From Gammaproteobacteria bacterium (GTDB lineage: Bacteria > Pseudomonadota > Gammaproteobacteria > SZUA-229), in the NCBI GenBank assembly GCA_024277705.1, contig JAJRUQ010000119.1:1-48613 (forward strand): DNA of 48,613 bases, in the 5' to 3' direction. Shown piece after piece: positions 26,901 to 35,653 of the stretch. Below the pieces are notes generated by a model that was not told the origin of the DNA, did not search any database, and saw nothing but the letters and a program-made list of their open reading frames with translations. The position numbers and the translations under genes are program-made. Positions within the stretch are counted from its first letter, which is position 1; every line of letters starts with the position of its first letter.

Positions 26901-27860
26901 AGCGGTTTCACGTATATCTCGTTCACCACTTAAAAAAACCAGGATATCGCCACGACTGATGGCTGTCAGCTCAGCGACCGCATCGACAATACCATCCTGT
27001 AAACTTTTTTTATTGTCACTGTCCGTACTGCTAAAAGGGCGATAATATACCTCAACAGGGTAAGTTCTTCCTGAAACATTGATGACCGGCGCATTATTAA
27101 AATGTTTTGAGAAGCGGTCGGGATCAATGGTGGCAGAAGTAATAATAATCTTCAGGTCTTTGCGCCTGCTTATCAGGCGCTTCAGATAACCCAGCAGAAA
27201 ATCAATATTCAGACTACGCTCATGCGCCTCATCAATAATAATCGTGTCGTACTGATTCAAAAACGGATCATGATTACACTCGGCCAGCAAAATACCGTCA
27301 GTCATTAATTTAATATAACTTTTCTCATTGGACTGATCAGAAAAACGAACCTTATATGCCACCTCCTTTCCGGCAACAGTATTCAGCTCCTCCGCTATGC
27401 GCTGACTTACCGCACGTGCCGCCAACCGCCTTGGCTGTGTATGACCTATCCGTCCCTTTATTCCCAGGCCCAGCTGCAGACATATTTTTGGTAATTGCGT
27501 GGTTTTTCCCGAACCGGTCTCACCGCATAATATGGTGACCTGATTCTCCATGATCGTCTGTTTAATCAACTCACTTTTTTGTGAGATAGGCAGGTTTTCA
27601 GGGTAACGAATGAGCGGCAAATTTTTACGCCGGGATTCGACCATGGAAATAGATTGCTCGATATCCTTCGCTAACAGCAATAACTTACTGTCACTGTCAC
27701 TGTCTTTGACCCTGTTTTTTCCGTCCTTTATTTTTTGCCAGCGACGGCGAAAACGAAACACATCACTTAACATGCATTGTTTCAACTGCTGGTTAAAATA
27801 CTGCTTATTGCGTAAAGAAGTCGTCAAAGAACCGGGTACTGGAATAATAAAAAGCATCAT
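23913..27860 (-). CDS. hrpA: ATP-dependent RNA helicase HrpA
   Basis: 1315 aa, close to the roughly 1300 expected for HrpA. It is a DEAH-box helicase: Walker A GETGSGKTTQLPK, motif II DEAHERSLN, motif III SAT, and the RecA2 motifs TNVAETSLTVPGIKYVIDSG and QRKGRCGR. The long HA2, OB-fold and HrpA-specific C-terminal regions follow. HrpA unwinds mRNA-containing substrates and has been linked to rescue of stalled or collided ribosomes. Twin ATGs at 27860 and 27857 follow an AGGGG at good spacing; the frame runs 25 codons upstream without support. It is convergent with repeats C and F and divergent from the YadGH-like ABC pair, 102 bp away. Confidence 0.93.
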   Translation of the reverse strand: MMLFIIPVPGSLTTSLRNKQYFNQQLKQCMLSDVFRFRRRWQKIKDGKNRVKDSDSDSKLLLLAKDIEQSISMVESRRKNLPLIRYPENLPISQKSELIKQTIMENQVTILCGETGSGKTTQLPKICLQLGLGIKGRIGHTQPRRLAARAVSQRIAEELNTVAGKEVAYKVRFSDQSNEKSYIKLMTDGILLAECNHDPFLNQYDTIIIDEAHERSLNIDFLLGYLKRLISRRKDLKIIITSATIDPDRFSKHFNNAPVINVSGRTYPVEVYYRPFSSTDSDNKKSLQDGIVDAVAELTAISRGDILVFLSGERDIRETADALNKNRERRMMANTEVLPLLARLSNTEQNRIFHPGSQRRIILATNVAETSLTVPGIKYVIDSGVARISRYSWRSKIQRLPIEKISQASANQRKGRCGRVSEGICIRLYDEDDFNLRNEYTEPEIQRTNLAAVILQMENLRLGHIDDFPFVEPPDERLINDGYKLLFELGAIKGSKYSAYEITRTGRQLARLPIDPKLARILLYAEKHNALTEVLIIVSALATQDPRERPLDKQQAADEKHRVFTDRLSDFLFYINLWQAYHDEKKLLSGNQLRKWCRQNFISWMRIREWIDTHKQIKNMLNGLELSFNTCAASYEQIHKSLLIGFLANVGYKNENREFTGARNKKFRVFPGSGLFKKPPQWMLAAEIVETSQVYARTNAKIDVVWVEEIAAHLLKYHYSNPHWEKKRSQVVALEQSTLYGLIINAGKKVSYGRVNPVEAREIFIRCALIAGDFNSNAAFYKHNKKLFDEIEAHEARSRRRDILVDENVLYDFYDRHISDDVFSGAKLDKWLQQNPEAEKKLFLNKQDLMREKATLVSGNMFPDTLAMNGSLFPLEYHFDPTDHCDGITLVTPVSAIDAVNAQRCEWLVPGMLAEKIIALIRSLPKQLRKNFVPAPNFADACFEAMEADDISLITALSHQLKTMTGVLVPYDAWKVQDIAPHLLMNFRVLDNKGSVIQQGRNIQRIKDELSGYTQQGTGESIDNKFNRDDVGPEIIDELAEYTDGVNIRVQGIAIKVFPALVIEKKKVNLRSLDNKSKADLETHNALRRFIINALPEPIRHVKKSIVDTKNLCLQYSDFGSCNELVENIVNNVIDELFLDKKIITSDGFFLSLQQVRSELYENAQAWVAFVARILKYYREVKKLLKKSSLSQLDVVSDIQGQLQALFPENFVSAVDRQWLQEYPRYLSAIQKRFEKSKTSAVRDRQLRIAFSGLWDEYSKRRLVLEQQHMQSAALDEYRWMLEEYRVSLFAQELKTKFPVSEKRLKKAWNEISDS

Positions 27861-27962
27861 TATATCAGCCCCTGTCAAAAGACGAGTCAGGAGAAACGCC
27901 GGAGCGATAAAAAATTTTCTTGCCCCATACTTCAACTACAAACACTGTGCTACGATTCACGC

Positions 27963-28907
27963 ATGCCTGAAACGATTATTTCTGTTCGCCACTTATCAAA
28001 ATCCTACAAAATCGGCGCGTCGGCACTTAAAGATCTCAGTCTTGATATCCATCGCGGTGAAATTCTAGCTCTGCTGGGCCCCAACGGTGCCGGTAAAACC
28101 ACCTTAATCTCTATTATCTGTGGCCTGGTGAATGCCAGCAGTGGTACTGTCACGGTTGACGGTTATGACAACGTCACCGACTTTCGCATCAGCCGCAGCA
28201 AAATCGGCCTGGTACCGCAGGAACTTTCACTGGGCGCATTCGATAAAGTCATCAATACACTACGCTTCAGTCGCGGCCTGTTCGGTAAAAAACCGGATGA
28301 TGAATACCTGCATCAGATACTCAAAGATCTTTCTTTATGGGACAAAAGGCACAGTGAAATTCTTGCCCTGTCCGGCGGCATGAAAAGGCGCGTTCTTATC
28401 GGCAAGGCACTGGCTCATGAACCGGTGATCCTTTTTCTTGATGAACCGACTGCCGGGGTAGACGTAGAATTACGTAAAGACATGTGGATCCTGGTACGCA
28501 AACTGCAAAAGCTCGGTGTCACCATCATCCTCACCACCCATTATATAGAAGAGGCTGAAGAAGTTGCTGACCGTGTGGCAGTTATCCATAATGGTGAACT
28601 ACTGCTGGTTGATGACAAAGACAACATCATGCATACCCTGGGAAAAAAACAGATGGTATTTGAACTGGCTCAAACCCTGTCCGTTATTCCGCAATCCCTT
28701 GCCGACTGGTCGCTGGAACTATCCGCTAATAAGCAACAGCTGATTTACAGTTATGACCCGTATAAACAGAACCGGCAGCAGACACCTTCAAACATTGATT
28801 CTTTACTGAAAGCAATCACCGATGCACAGCTGAAGCTGAACGATATCAGCACATCACAAAGCTCGCTACAGGATATCTTTGTACAACTGGTCAATAAACA
28901 ATCATGA
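27963..28907 (+). CDS. ABC transporter ATPase, YadG-like
   Basis: 314 aa. Walker [11 protein letters not shown]-loop LVPQE, signature LSGGMKRR, Walker [11 protein letters not shown] and switch His [10 protein letters not shown]. The pattern [23 protein letters not shown] and [10 protein letters not shown] resembles E. coli YadG, an exporter-type ATPase of unassigned substrate. The downstream permease starts four bases before its stop (ATGA overlap), so the two make one transporter. ATG at 27963. Substrate is not deducible. Confidence 0.85.
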   Translation: MPETIISVRHLSKSYKIGASALKDLSLDIHRGEILALLGPNGAGKTTLISIICGLVNASSGTVTVDGYDNVTDFRISRSKIGLVPQELSLGAFDKVINTLRFSRGLFGKKPDDEYLHQILKDLSLWDKRHSEILALSGGMKRRVLIGKALAHEPVILFLDEPTAGVDVELRKDMWILVRKLQKLGVTIILTTHYIEEAEEVADRVAVIHNGELLLVDDKDNIMHTLGKKQMVFELAQTLSVIPQSLADWSLELSANKQQLIYSYDPYKQNRQQTPSNIDSLLKAITDAQLKLNDISTSQSSLQDIFVQLVNKQS

Positions 28908-29695
28908 AATCCGATACTCCGAAAGTTCAACGAATAAACATTCATGCCATTAAAGTTATTTACCAGTATGAAATGCTGCGCGCCTGGGAAACCATGCTGC
29001 AAAGTTTTGTCTCGCCCATTATCTCAACCGCTCTTTATTTTGTAGTGTTCGGCTCTGCCATCGGCTCCCGCATACAGGAAATTGAAGGCATAGCCTACGG
29101 CACCTTTATTGTTCCCGGACTGATAATGCTGGCACTGCTGACGCAAAGCATCGCCAATGCATCCTTTGGTATTTTCTTCCCCAAATTTACCGGCACTGTC
29201 TACGAAGTCATGTCGGCACCAATCTCCTTTATTGAAATTATTATCGGTTATGTTGGTGCCGCAGCCAGCAAGTCTTTCATTATCGGCCTGCTGATTCTTG
29301 CCACAGCAAATCTTTTTGTGCCGCTGGATATTGCCCATCCGGTCTGGATGATGGTTTTTTTAATACTCACCTGCATCACTTTCAGCCTGTTCGGTTTCAT
29401 TATCGGTTTGTGGGCGGATAACTTCGAAAAGCTGCAACTTATTCCCATGCTGGTGATTACCCCGCTGGTTTTTCTTGGTGGTAGCTTTTATTCCATCAAC
29501 ATGCTACCACCGGTATGGCAAACCGTCACTTTGTTCAATCCTGTGGTTTATTTAATCAGCGGCTTTCGCTGGAGCTTTTTTGAGGTTTCCGATGTCAGTG
29601 TCGGTATCAGCCTGAGTATCATCATGGTGTTTCTCGGCCTTTGCCTGCTGACCGTGTGGTGGTTGTTCAAAACCGGATATCGCCTGAAACAATAA
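28904..29695 (+). CDS. ABC-2 type permease, YadH-like
   Basis: 263 aa with six predicted membrane helices, typical of ABC-2 export permeases. Family features include [35 protein letters not shown], the [15 protein letters not shown] block and the C-terminal [16 protein letters not shown]...[13 protein letters not shown] segment seen in YadH and related exporters. Start ATG overlaps the ATPase stop. It works with the preceding ATPase, probably to export a lipid, polysaccharide or drug; this cannot be narrowed. Confidence 0.85.
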   Translation: MKSDTPKVQRINIHAIKVIYQYEMLRAWETMLQSFVSPIISTALYFVVFGSAIGSRIQEIEGIAYGTFIVPGLIMLALLTQSIANASFGIFFPKFTGTVYEVMSAPISFIEIIIGYVGAAASKSFIIGLLILATANLFVPLDIAHPVWMMVFLILTCITFSLFGFIIGLWADNFEKLQLIPMLVITPLVFLGGSFYSINMLPPVWQTVTLFNPVVYLISGFRWSFFEVSDVSVGISLSIIMVFLGLCLLTVWWLFKTGYRLKQ

Positions 29696-29834
29696 CTTTA
29701 ACGCCAGCGACTGGAAAGCCAATGAGCAGCAAAATTCAACTCCCTGTCATAAAAAATTAACCTGAACGTCATCAATCTTAAACATCTCGGTACCACTATA
29801 TACTTGCATTATTCATCAACCAGGGGTGACCGTT

Positions 29835-30239
29835 ATGACCGGAACAGCAAATGAATTAATTGACCACAACGACAACACAGTATTAAATTCAAGCAATTTT
29901 GAATTGTTTTCAGCGTGGCTATTTGGAAACATCAATGCCAATTGCATAATAAACGATATCAGTCACTGCGGCTGCTCTATCCTTGTACCCAAATATAAAA
30001 GCGTGCCCGCAGAAACGTTTAACCTGCTTATCATGTCACCTGACAACGATAAAGAACTGCACACCGTTGTCTCTGCACAACCACGCTGGAGTGACAAAAA
30101 AGCCCTGTCAACTCACGTTAAAACAGGCGTAAAGTTTTTAAATATTAATGCTGACACTCGGGAGCAGATCAATGATTTAATTCGCCATATCACACTCAGC
30201 AACAGTAAAAAAATAAAGTGCAGCCTGTTAAAAAAATAA
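29835..30239 (+). CDS. PilZ-like domain protein lacking the arginine motif
   Basis: 134 aa. The stretch CIINDISHCGCSILVP fits the PilZ second motif ([D/N]xSxxG), and the later WSDKKALSTHVKTGVKFLNI resembles the closing PilZ beta strands. The preceding RxxxR that contacts cyclic di-GMP is absent (the corresponding region reads LFGNINAN). It is therefore probably a non-binding PilZ homologue or another small barrel. The ATG at 29835 has an AGGGG ribosome site eight bases upstream; an in-frame GTG at 29826 overlaps that site and is less likely. It is 139 bp after the YadH-like gene and convergent with chrA. Confidence 0.6.
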   Translation: MTGTANELIDHNDNTVLNSSNFELFSAWLFGNINANCIINDISHCGCSILVPKYKSVPAETFNLLIMSPDNDKELHTVVSAQPRWSDKKALSTHVKTGVKFLNINADTREQINDLIRHITLSNSKKIKCSLLKK

Positions 30240-30277
30240 AACGGCAGAAACCAGAGCGTACCCGTGCCGGCAGCGGA

Positions 30278-31627
30278 CTACAGAAAAAGTGAATACAGCA
30301 GGCCGATGCCGGCACAGGCCGCAATAACCTGAACAATGCCGATTTTATATCTGAACAGCGCAACAAACGCCGCCACACCAATCAAAGCAGAAAACCATTC
30401 AAACGTGGCCTCAAACCCCTGAGGCCACAATACGTGATAGGCAAAAAACACCGCCAGATTCAGAATGACGCCTACCACCGCTGCGGTGATGCCGGTTAAT
30501 GGCGCGGTGAATTTTACATCATGCCGGGTCGCTTCAATCGCCGGGCCGCCAAGCAGAATAAAAAGAAAGGAGGGTAAAAAAGTAAACAGAGTAGCAACGC
30601 TTGCACCGGCAATACCGGCCAGTGGCAGCATTTCCGGCCCGAAAATTTCTTTACTCCAGCCGCCAACAAAACCGACAAAAGCCACTACCATAATCAGTGG
30701 ACCCGGCGTGGTTTCACCCAGCGCCAGACCATCGATCATTTGTGTTCCGGTTAACCATGCGTACTGCTCAACACCGCCCTGATAGACATAAGGCAGAACC
30801 GCATAGGCACCACCAAAGGTCACCAGTGCTGCTTTGGTAAAAAACCATGCCATTTGTGTAAGCGTACCCTGCCAGCCATAATGACTGATCAACAGAGCCA
30901 TGACTGCCGCACCAATCGTGATCCCGATAAGCGCAAAGACCACAAAGCGGCTCCACTTAAATCGCGCATGCGCTGGCACCGGAGTGTCATCATCAATGAG
31001 TGCCGGCCCGTATGTCTCTTTGGATGCGCCGTGCCCTGCACCCGCCTGAAAATATTCCGGAGCAAAACGTGAACCGATAAAAGCAATAATACCGGCACCA
31101 AGAACGATATAGGGGAAGGCAATATCCAAAGCAAAAATGGCAACAAATGCCAGCACTGCCATGGCACGAAGTACGTTGTTGGCCAGTGCCCGCGAACCAA
31201 TCCGGTAGGCGGCAAAAACAACGATGGCAGTCACTGCCGGTTTTATGCCGTACAAAATACCTTCGATGGCCGGCACATCACCAAAGGCCAGATAAATCCA
31301 TGTCAGCGCACTAAGGATAAACAGCGATGGAATAACAAACAGTACACCAGCGGTAATGCCACCCCAGACACCGTGCATCAACCAGCCGATATAGGTAGCC
31401 AGCTGCTGCGCCTCCGGACCGGGTAACACCATGGTGTAATTCAGCGCATGTAAAAAACGATGCTCGGAAATCCAGCGCCGTTTTTCGACCAGCTCCTGAT
31501 GCATCATGCTTATCTGTCCGGCAGGCCCGCCAAAGCTGATAAAACCAAGTTTGAGCCAGTATATAAATGCCTCCCAGAAAGGCACCGGTGCGGGCTTTGT
31601 TGTTACATCTTGTGGAATCGTTGGCAC
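30278..31627 (-). CDS. chrA: Chromate transporter family protein ChrA, two-domain
   Basis: 449 aa, the long bidomain CHR form. Both halves carry the family signatures: FISFGGPAGQISMMHQELVEKRRW with VLPGPEAQQLATYIGW in the N half, and ALVTFGGAYAVLPY with ALGETTPGPLIMVVAFVGF in the C half. About ten to twelve membrane segments are predicted. ChrA proteins efflux chromate in resistance systems, and many homologues have unknown substrates. The start is a GTG at 31627. It follows the cytochrome operon on the same strand after a 114-bp gap, so read-through is possible, but a functional link is not shown. Confidence 0.88.
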   Translation of the reverse strand: MPTIPQDVTTKPAPVPFWEAFIYWLKLGFISFGGPAGQISMMHQELVEKRRWISEHRFLHALNYTMVLPGPEAQQLATYIGWLMHGVWGGITAGVLFVIPSLFILSALTWIYLAFGDVPAIEGILYGIKPAVTAIVVFAAYRIGSRALANNVLRAMAVLAFVAIFALDIAFPYIVLGAGIIAFIGSRFAPEYFQAGAGHGASKETYGPALIDDDTPVPAHARFKWSRFVVFALIGITIGAAVMALLISHYGWQGTLTQMAWFFTKAALVTFGGAYAVLPYVYQGGVEQYAWLTGTQMIDGLALGETTPGPLIMVVAFVGFVGGWSKEIFGPEMLPLAGIAGASVATLFTFLPSFLFILLGGPAIEATRHDVKFTAPLTGITAAVVGVILNLAVFFAYHVLWPQGFEATFEWFSALIGVAAFVALFRYKIGIVQVIAACAGIGLLYSLFL

Positions 31628-31741
31628 TTTATTTTAACTTCTTATTATTTGATTTTATCAGACTCATCCGCAAATTCGCCCGCTGTTCACCAGCGATTGT
31701 CTGGCAGCAGAAAAACACTCTTGAAAATGGTTACCAGCGCA

Positions 31742-32173
31742 TTATTTAAGGCCGCCCCGTTGCAGCCAGGCGCTGTAAATCTGATCGTTCCACTGGCTTT
31801 GAAAAAAAGCAATAACTTCTGCTTTTTCACTTTCAGACAATTTGTCTTTAAAACCCGGCATTTTTCCACCCAGGTGAATACCGCCATCATTAACCGTTCT
31901 CATTAATGCTCTGAGCGGATGATGCCATGCATGAGCCGTACCGTTTAACGGCGGTGGCGGATATGAACCGTCAGCCAGAGCCTTTTTCCAGTCGGCGGTA
32001 CCTTCGGCATTCTTTCCGTGACATTCTGAACAATGCTGTGCAAAAACCAGCCTGCCGTTCTCAGCCAGTGACTGTGTGTACCACCGGGCATTAACATCAT
32101 TTCCAGCCTGTTCATTGCTGCAGGCCATAAGCAGAAAAGCAGGTATCACCAGCCATGCAACTCTAATAGGCAT
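31742..32173 (-). CDS. c-type cytochrome lipoprotein
   Basis: 143 aa. The signal sequence ends in the lipobox LMAC (Cys near residue 18), predicting a lipid anchor. One CxxCH heme site is present, in AQHCSECHGKN. The axial Met is probably in the GGKMPGF segment. It is the last gene of the five-gene oxidation operon and starts 17 bases after the preceding cytochrome stop, with GGAG upstream of its ATG. It is likely to pass electrons from the GMC/subunit-3 enzyme to the respiratory chain. Confidence 0.88.
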   Translation of the reverse strand: MPIRVAWLVIPAFLLMACSNEQAGNDVNARWYTQSLAENGRLVFAQHCSECHGKNAEGTADWKKALADGSYPPPPLNGTAHAWHHPLRALMRTVNDGGIHLGGKMPGFKDKLSESEKAEVIAFFQSQWNDQIYSAWLQRGGLK

Positions 32174-32190
32174 TACTCCAACTCCCCGGC

Positions 32191-32733
32191 TTAATGCGTA
32201 TGGCCGGTATGGCCTTTATTTATTGTTTTTACCGGGCTTCTTAATGAACGGATGAAAGCATGAACTGACAATATTTCATCTTCTTTAAGAATATCTTCCC
32301 AGGCCGGCATCGGCGTACCTTTACTGCCTTTTTTAATAAGGTACAGTCTTCCCTGGTCAGAATAAAATTTTGAATGTTCAGCATCTGTAAAATCGGCCGG
32401 CTTTTGCTTAAAACCGGCAGCAGCAACACCATCACCTTTACCACTCGCACCATGACAGGTAACACAGAATTTTGTAAATATCTTTTGCCCTGAAACCATC
32501 TGCTGTTTAGTCGCCGGTGGCACGGGCTGCTCATACTTAGCACCAAGCTCATGTTTTAACCATTGTAAAACTTCATTCATGTGATCCATGTGGCCACCGC
32601 CACTGCTATCCATTGCCGCCATATTATGTACACCGGTTTCAGCAGCATGCTGATGGCCAGCCCCTGCGTAACTGATACCTGTGCTCACTGCCAGCAGTAC
32701 CGCAGCAGCAAATTTTAAACCTGTTATTGTCAT
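32191..32733 (-). CDS. c-type cytochrome with His/Met-rich N-terminal region
   Basis: 180 aa. A signal sequence (to about residue 23) is followed by a region rich in His and Met (HQHAAETGVHNMAAMDSSGGGHMDHM) and then a cytochrome c domain with the heme site FCVTCHGASGKGDGV and a probable axial Met in GTPMPAWED. The C terminus ends KGHTGHTH. The terminal His clusters suggest metal binding, possibly copper; that is inference. I used the ATG at 32733, where the GAGAGAG ribosome site is well placed; the frame extends five codons to a GTG. A 76-bp gap separates it from the GMC gene. Confidence 0.88.
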   Translation of the reverse strand: MTITGLKFAAAVLLAVSTGISYAGAGHQHAAETGVHNMAAMDSSGGGHMDHMNEVLQWLKHELGAKYEQPVPPATKQQMVSGQKIFTKFCVTCHGASGKGDGVAAAGFKQKPADFTDAEHSKFYSDQGRLYLIKKGSKGTPMPAWEDILKEDEILSVHAFIRSLRSPVKTINKGHTGHTH

Positions 32734-32809
32734 AATTTCTCTCTCCACTGTTTTAATACTGAAAAAATCATCCGGCCTTTTTTAAAGGTTACGGCATATT
32801 ATATTATTT

Positions 32810-34525
32810 TTAGTCAAACCGGCGTGTTTTCACACCGATTATCTGCTTTATGTGTTCAGCAACCCGAAAAGCATTGGCATAAATTGTCCAGGTATATGGC
32901 ACACTGCCTCCCGTTGGCATAAAACTGCCGTCGGTTATATAGAGATTTTCAACCTCATGGGCGCGGCAATCAGCATTGAGCACTGAGGTTTTCGGATTTA
33001 AACCGAAACGGCAACCACCAGCCACCAGGTTTTGCGGCGGCGAACCGCTGACATTTGAACGCATATTGACCGCCCCCATTTTGCTTAAAACCTTGCTGCA
33101 ACGCTCATTGATATATGCACCGACTTTCAGGTCATGCGGATGATAACCAATACGCACCTTTGCCACCGGTGAACCCCATTTATCTTTCACCGTATTATCC
33201 AGACTGACAAAACAGTTATCCGTCGGCAGCCAGTCACAAAAAATCTCATAGCGCAGAGTCTGACTATCGGTAAATGCAGACTTCAGTTTTTTCTGTAACG
33301 CTCTGCCCCAGACCAGATCATCACCATCCCATTTGGCGCTTAAGGCTCTACTCATGGTATTGGGGTGGCGTAATAAAAAATCCACAGTACCGCCTTTTAG
33401 CCGCCCCCCCATTTTCTGATCATTGATAAAATACCAGTCCTGCAGACCACGATTAACAAACGGCCCTCTTGTTTTCATGGCTGCAGCAGCCTGCGGCTCC
33501 ATACTCGCATATTCAAAATCACCACTGCCTGCGCCTCCTGCGGAAAACAATAAATTCTTCCCCACCTGAGCACTGTTATTGGCCAGTCCCTGCGGATGTT
33601 TTTCCCCGCTGGAAGCCAGTAACAGGCGACAGGTTTCGATAGCCTGACAGGCAATCACAAAAATACCGGCTTTAATACTCCGGCGGTCACCGTTCACATC
33701 ATAATAGTCCGCTGAAACCACATTGCCTTTGCCATCACTGCTTAGCTTATAAACCTTGCATAAAGGTTTTATTTCACAGTTATCTGTTGCCACCGCACGG
33801 TTAAGCAGGGCTGCTCTTGAGCTGCCCTTGGCTGCAGAAGAACAGCCATAACTGCCGCAAAAGCCGGAGTATTCACAGCTTCTGCGCTTATCTTTGTTAA
33901 CGGACAGTATCGCCCGCGGCGTTGGCAATGAATGCAGCCCCATGCGGCGACAGGCTTCATCAATCTGCCGGGAGATGGGGTGCTCGCGGGTTGGCGGATA
34001 GGGAAAATCACGGGTGGAGCGTGGCTCAGCGAATGGATGACCGGTAAAGCGACCGGAAACACCGACTTCTTTCTCCACCAGAGTGTAATACGGTTCCAGC
34101 TCATCATAACTGATAGGCCAGTCAGCAACATTAGCACCTTTTATTTCACCAAACTCTGAACGCAAACGAAAGTCTTCGGGCTTCAGCCGGTAGAAAAAGC
34201 CGCTCATAAAGTTTGACGAGCCGCCGACACAATTCCCGTTCCAGAAATTCCAGCCGGAATCTGAAGTTGCTTCTGCCACCCAGTTACCGTCAGCATCACT
34301 GTCTTCGATAACATGCTGCTCTTCCGATAGTTTTGGCGTATAAACACTGCGCCGGCAACAGGCAAGCTCATCTTTGTAAAAATCATTTTCCGTAAACCAG
34401 GGGCCTTTTTCCAGAACCACCACCGAATACCCGGCTTTTGCCAGTGTCAGTGCAACCGGTCCGCCACCGGCACCGCTACCGATAATACAGACATCATAAT
34501 GCTGCCTGAGCATCTGCTTACTCAT
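32810..34525 (-). CDS. GMC family FAD-dependent oxidoreductase
   Basis: 571 aa. The FAD-binding dinucleotide fold is at the N terminus (CIIGSGAGGGPVALTLAKAG, then VVVLEKG), and the C-terminal GMC block reads NLYITDGSFMPTGGSVPYTWTIYANAFRVAEH. A conserved NFMSGFFYR stretch and a Cys-rich region (CEYSGFCGSYGC) are also present. It lacks its own signal peptide; the neighbouring subunit is a Tat protein, so it may be co-exported as in three-component gluconate/sugar dehydrogenases. Its start overlaps the preceding gene's stop by four bases. The likely reaction is oxidation of an alcohol or sugar; the substrate is unknown. Confidence 0.88.
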   Translation of the reverse strand: MSKQMLRQHYDVCIIGSGAGGGPVALTLAKAGYSVVVLEKGPWFTENDFYKDELACCRRSVYTPKLSEEQHVIEDSDADGNWVAEATSDSGWNFWNGNCVGGSSNFMSGFFYRLKPEDFRLRSEFGEIKGANVADWPISYDELEPYYTLVEKEVGVSGRFTGHPFAEPRSTRDFPYPPTREHPISRQIDEACRRMGLHSLPTPRAILSVNKDKRRSCEYSGFCGSYGCSSAAKGSSRAALLNRAVATDNCEIKPLCKVYKLSSDGKGNVVSADYYDVNGDRRSIKAGIFVIACQAIETCRLLLASSGEKHPQGLANNSAQVGKNLLFSAGGAGSGDFEYASMEPQAAAAMKTRGPFVNRGLQDWYFINDQKMGGRLKGGTVDFLLRHPNTMSRALSAKWDGDDLVWGRALQKKLKSAFTDSQTLRYEIFCDWLPTDNCFVSLDNTVKDKWGSPVAKVRIGYHPHDLKVGAYINERCSKVLSKMGAVNMRSNVSGSPPQNLVAGGCRFGLNPKTSVLNADCRAHEVENLYITDGSFMPTGGSVPYTWTIYANAFRVAEHIKQIIGVKTRRFD

Positions 34526-35142
34526 GCCTGATAACGTCTTTGCAAGAGCCGGTGCCAGGTTTTATCTGCCGGTGGTGCCGGAAATCCCGGCTGATGTTGC
34601 AGCCATTTCCAGCCGGCGGCATTCCGGTTACCGCCATAAACCGGATCCATCAGCAAGGCTTCAAGGGTATAGTTCAGCAGCTTCGAAACCCAGTTACGCC
34701 CCGCCCGGCTTTTCACAATCACCGCTATCGTTTGTTGCTGCTGTGTTGCGGTTAATTGCAAAAAAGTTTTTTTATGTCGCTCCTGTGTCAGACCATCCAG
34801 CCAGCCGACACCACGAAAAATAAAATCCCGGTCTTCAGCATCGGCCTGTGTATTTTCAATCGCCAGGTACAGATAATTTGTAGCGCCAAGATCAGCAGCA
34901 CCCGGTGCATCCTTAGCGGCCGGCAACAGAACTTCCTGCACCTGCGCGAGGGTCTGCCACAATGGTATCTTCTGCCAGTCCGCAGCAAGCGGCTTTCGCT
35001 TCTGCCGACGAAGTTCAGCAAGCGCTGCCGCAGGATAAGTTAAAAGCAGTGAAGCCAGCAAGCCTGTCCCGCCAAGAAACTCACGTCGACTGACATCTGT
35101 TTTTTCCGGCGCAGCCTGATCTTGCCCTGGCGAATCATTCAT
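34522..35142 (-). CDS. Gluconate 2-dehydrogenase subunit 3-like protein, Tat-exported
   Basis: 206 aa. The N terminus carries a twin-arginine motif (SRREFLGG) and a hydrophobic stretch ending YPAAALA. The rest fits the small subunit 3 family of GMC dehydrogenases: LWQTLAQVQEVLLPAAKDAPGAADLGATNYL, and a C-terminal VYGGNRNAAGWKWLQHQPGFP block. In characterised complexes this subunit partners the flavoprotein and helps export it. I took the ATG at 35142; the frame extends to a TTG at 35163. It overlaps the upstream thioredoxin-like gene and the downstream GMC gene, which is strong evidence for one complex. Confidence 0.85.
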   Translation of the reverse strand: MNDSPGQDQAAPEKTDVSRREFLGGTGLLASLLLTYPAAALAELRRQKRKPLAADWQKIPLWQTLAQVQEVLLPAAKDAPGAADLGATNYLYLAIENTQADAEDRDFIFRGVGWLDGLTQERHKKTFLQLTATQQQQTIAVIVKSRAGRNWVSKLLNYTLEALLMDPVYGGNRNAAGWKWLQHQPGFPAPPADKTWHRLLQRRYQA

Positions 35143-35632
35143 TGTTATTTTTCCAGCGTTCAAGAAAGATCATAAAGCGTCGTTTGGAATATTGCCGGTT
35201 CTCACGAAACTCTGCGGTATCCTGCGAATGAAGAATATTACCGCTGCTGTCGGTAATATACATATGCGGATAACCCTGTGCCGGCGGAAAAGCACGCATA
35301 AACTCTGCATTATCGTTACTTTCACTTATATTCACCTTGAGCACAACAAAGGTCTCATACAGTCCTGCTGCTACCTCGGGATGTTGTTTGATAAAAGCAT
35401 CCAGTACATGGCACCAGCTGCACCAGTCACCACCAACTTCAATCAGCACCTTACGCTGCGTATGCTTTGCCCGCTGCAAAGCATCCCGCCCGTCTGCAAA
35501 GGGATTCCTGTTAGCATCATAAACCTGGCTGTATACAGGAAGATCATTACTCAACCGTGACGCATAAACCATTGATGCAGCTGATAGCAGCATCCAACAA
35601 AACAGCAAAAATCTTACGAAAAACATTTTCAT
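35135..35632 (-). CDS. Exported thioredoxin-fold protein with WCSWCH motif
   Basis: 165 aa. A signal sequence (to about residue 24) precedes a thioredoxin-like domain whose active site is GGDWCSWCHVLD, of the WCxWCH type seen in DUF255/thioredoxin_7-like proteins, with a cis-Pro candidate in GYPHMYI. It is the first gene of the operon and overlaps the next by eight bases. It could supply disulfide or heme-ligation redox chemistry for the cytochromes or the GMC partner; that role is inferred from the neighbourhood. ATG at 35632. Confidence 0.82.
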   Translation of the reverse strand: MKMFFVRFLLFCWMLLSAASMVYASRLSNDLPVYSQVYDANRNPFADGRDALQRAKHTQRKVLIEVGGDWCSWCHVLDAFIKQHPEVAAGLYETFVVLKVNISESNDNAEFMRAFPPAQGYPHMYITDSSGNILHSQDTAEFRENRQYSKRRFMIFLERWKNNNE

Positions 35633-35653
35633 AGCGCAACCAGGCAGTGTTTT

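Noticed and set aside
27861-27935. N-terminal extension of HrpA
   Set aside because: The frame is open, but the ATG pair at 27860/27857 has a good ribosome site and the extension is hydrophobic and not family-like.
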